Both the position numbers and the translations under genes were made by a program. From contig JAUWNA010000102.1 in assembly GCA_030612905.1 (NCBI GenBank), forward strand, positions 1 through 6,911: a DNA stretch of 6,911 bases, written 5' to 3'. The DNA comes from Promethearchaeota archaeon (GTDB lineage Archaea > Asgardarchaeota > Lokiarchaeia > Sigyniarchaeales > SOKP01). Under the pieces are notes generated by a model. It saw only the letters and a list, made by a program, of their open reading frames with translations, was not told where the DNA came from and made no database searches. Below, piece after piece: positions 6,305 through 6,911 of this stretch; the first letter of the stretch is position 1; every line of letters starts with the position of its first letter.

Positions 6305-6805
6305 TTAGTAGCCTCCCGGCCGCACTGCAACTATAACAGTAGGTTTGCAAACTAATTCGCTATTTTGATTTATTACGGAGACGAACAATTCAGCAAATAA
6401 TACCATGTTTTTCTCTACAACCCAAACTTTACCCCATTTAGCAGTTATTTTAAGTTTATCTCCTGGCTTCACATCTACGCATCCTTCCCAGTCATATTTC
6501 TGACCCCCATGTAATAGTTTTCCTACGTTTAACATAAAAGGTCGTTCTATGCCATCTTGTATCAATTTCATTCCTAAAAGTAATTTATATAATGCCTTGA
6601 TTGTGAAATTGTTAGCAAAAGCGTGACACGCAATTATTCCTTCCTCTTCGGGTCCAACATATTTTGGATCGGTGATACCATATACTTTAGCAAATCCGAC
6701 TAATGTTTTATATCTTACATTTACTGTTGCCGATCCTTGAACTTCTTTTCCAGCAAGATTTTTAACCAAGAAATCTGCATTTTTCTTAACTTCTTCTGGT
6801 TCCAA
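6305..6805 (-). CDS. FAS1/HadA-type MaoC dehydratase-like subunit
   Basis: This 166-residue single hot-dog protein resembles the N-terminal MaoC-like (FAS1-type dehydratase, HadA/HadC) family. Visible hallmarks are a long helix region with A-C-H-A-F (59-63) and the segment LHGGQKYDWEG followed by VKPGDKL (98-118), which matches the family's vLHgeQ...y...v.pGD pattern. The catalytic D-x-N-P-x-H motif of true hydratases is replaced by G-I-T-D46-P-K-Y, so this is probably the substrate-binding partner of the catalytic subunit encoded 30 bases downstream. The frame has no ATG. TTG at 6805 is the best start because the only alternatives before the TAA at 6845-6847 are TTA or ATT codons. The ribosome site is weak (GTGAAG). 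It is likely the first gene of a two-gene transcript. Confidence 0.83.
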   Translation of the reverse strand: MEPEEVKKNADFLVKNLAGKEVQGSATVNVRYKTLVGFAKVYGITDPKYVGPEEEGIIACHAFANNFTIKALYKLLLGMKLIQDGIERPFMLNVGKLLHGGQKYDWEGCVDVKPGDKLKITAKWGKVWVVEKNMVLFAELFVSVINQNSELVCKPTVIVAVRPGGY

Positions 6806-6844
6806 TTTGACTTCACTTTTGTTTTTTACTTTTAAAATTATTAA

Positions 6845-6854
6845 TTATATATTT
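6845..6854 (-). promoter_or_regulatory. Possible TATA box for the hydratase pair
   Basis: The minus strand reads AAATATATAA about 40 bases before the TTG start. A start point 25 bases downstream would give a leader of roughly 20 bases. The surrounding DNA is nearly all A/T, so support is modest. Nothing else is seen out to the window edge at 6911. Confidence 0.3.
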
Positions 6855-6911
6855 TAATTATTCTCATTTTAATTAAAACTTTAATTTATATCCAATTTTC
6901 TTCTTAAGCCT

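Overview
The window is AT-rich and every supported gene lies on the minus strand, so transcription runs from high to low coordinates. It looks like an Asgard archaeon of the Lokiarchaeota type. Three things suggest this: selD genes that need UGA recoding, a eukaryote-like SECIS element in a 3' UTR, and a HEAT-solenoid protein with a beta-sandwich tail that recalls vesicle-coat subunits. Archaeal-style GAGGTGA ribosome sites, TATA-like boxes and U-tract terminators fit. The lineage is inferred from gene content, not from a marker gene.

Layout in transcription order. (1) 6805-5726: two small adjacent hot-dog-fold genes, a FAS1/HadA-type MaoC dehydratase-like subunit and a catalytic MaoC/HadB-type (R)-specific hydratase. 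They probably form one heteromeric acyl thioester hydratase/dehydratase. (2) 5725-5566: a leader with U-rich tracts and AT-rich inverted repeats. (3) 5565-2656: a 969-residue protein with HEAT repeats, a long helical/coiled-coil middle, a PCI-like winged helix and a C-terminal Ig-like beta-sandwich; it has no known name. (4) 2490-1453: a full selD whose catalytic Cys position is an in-frame UGA, followed directly by a folded 3' UTR element at 1452-1395. (5) About 440 bases without a convincing gene. (6) 954-1: a second selD paralogue, also with UGA at the catalytic position. It is cut by the window edge about 27 codons before the expected end.

How they work together: SelD makes selenophosphate, the selenium donor for selenocysteine. 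Both copies appear to contain selenocysteine themselves, so each depends on the pathway it feeds. A conventional gene caller would cut both genes at the UGA and lose the active site. The hydratase pair belongs to acyl-CoA/acyl-ACP metabolism and the HEAT protein probably to a structural or membrane-associated role. Nothing in the sequence ties either one to selenium.
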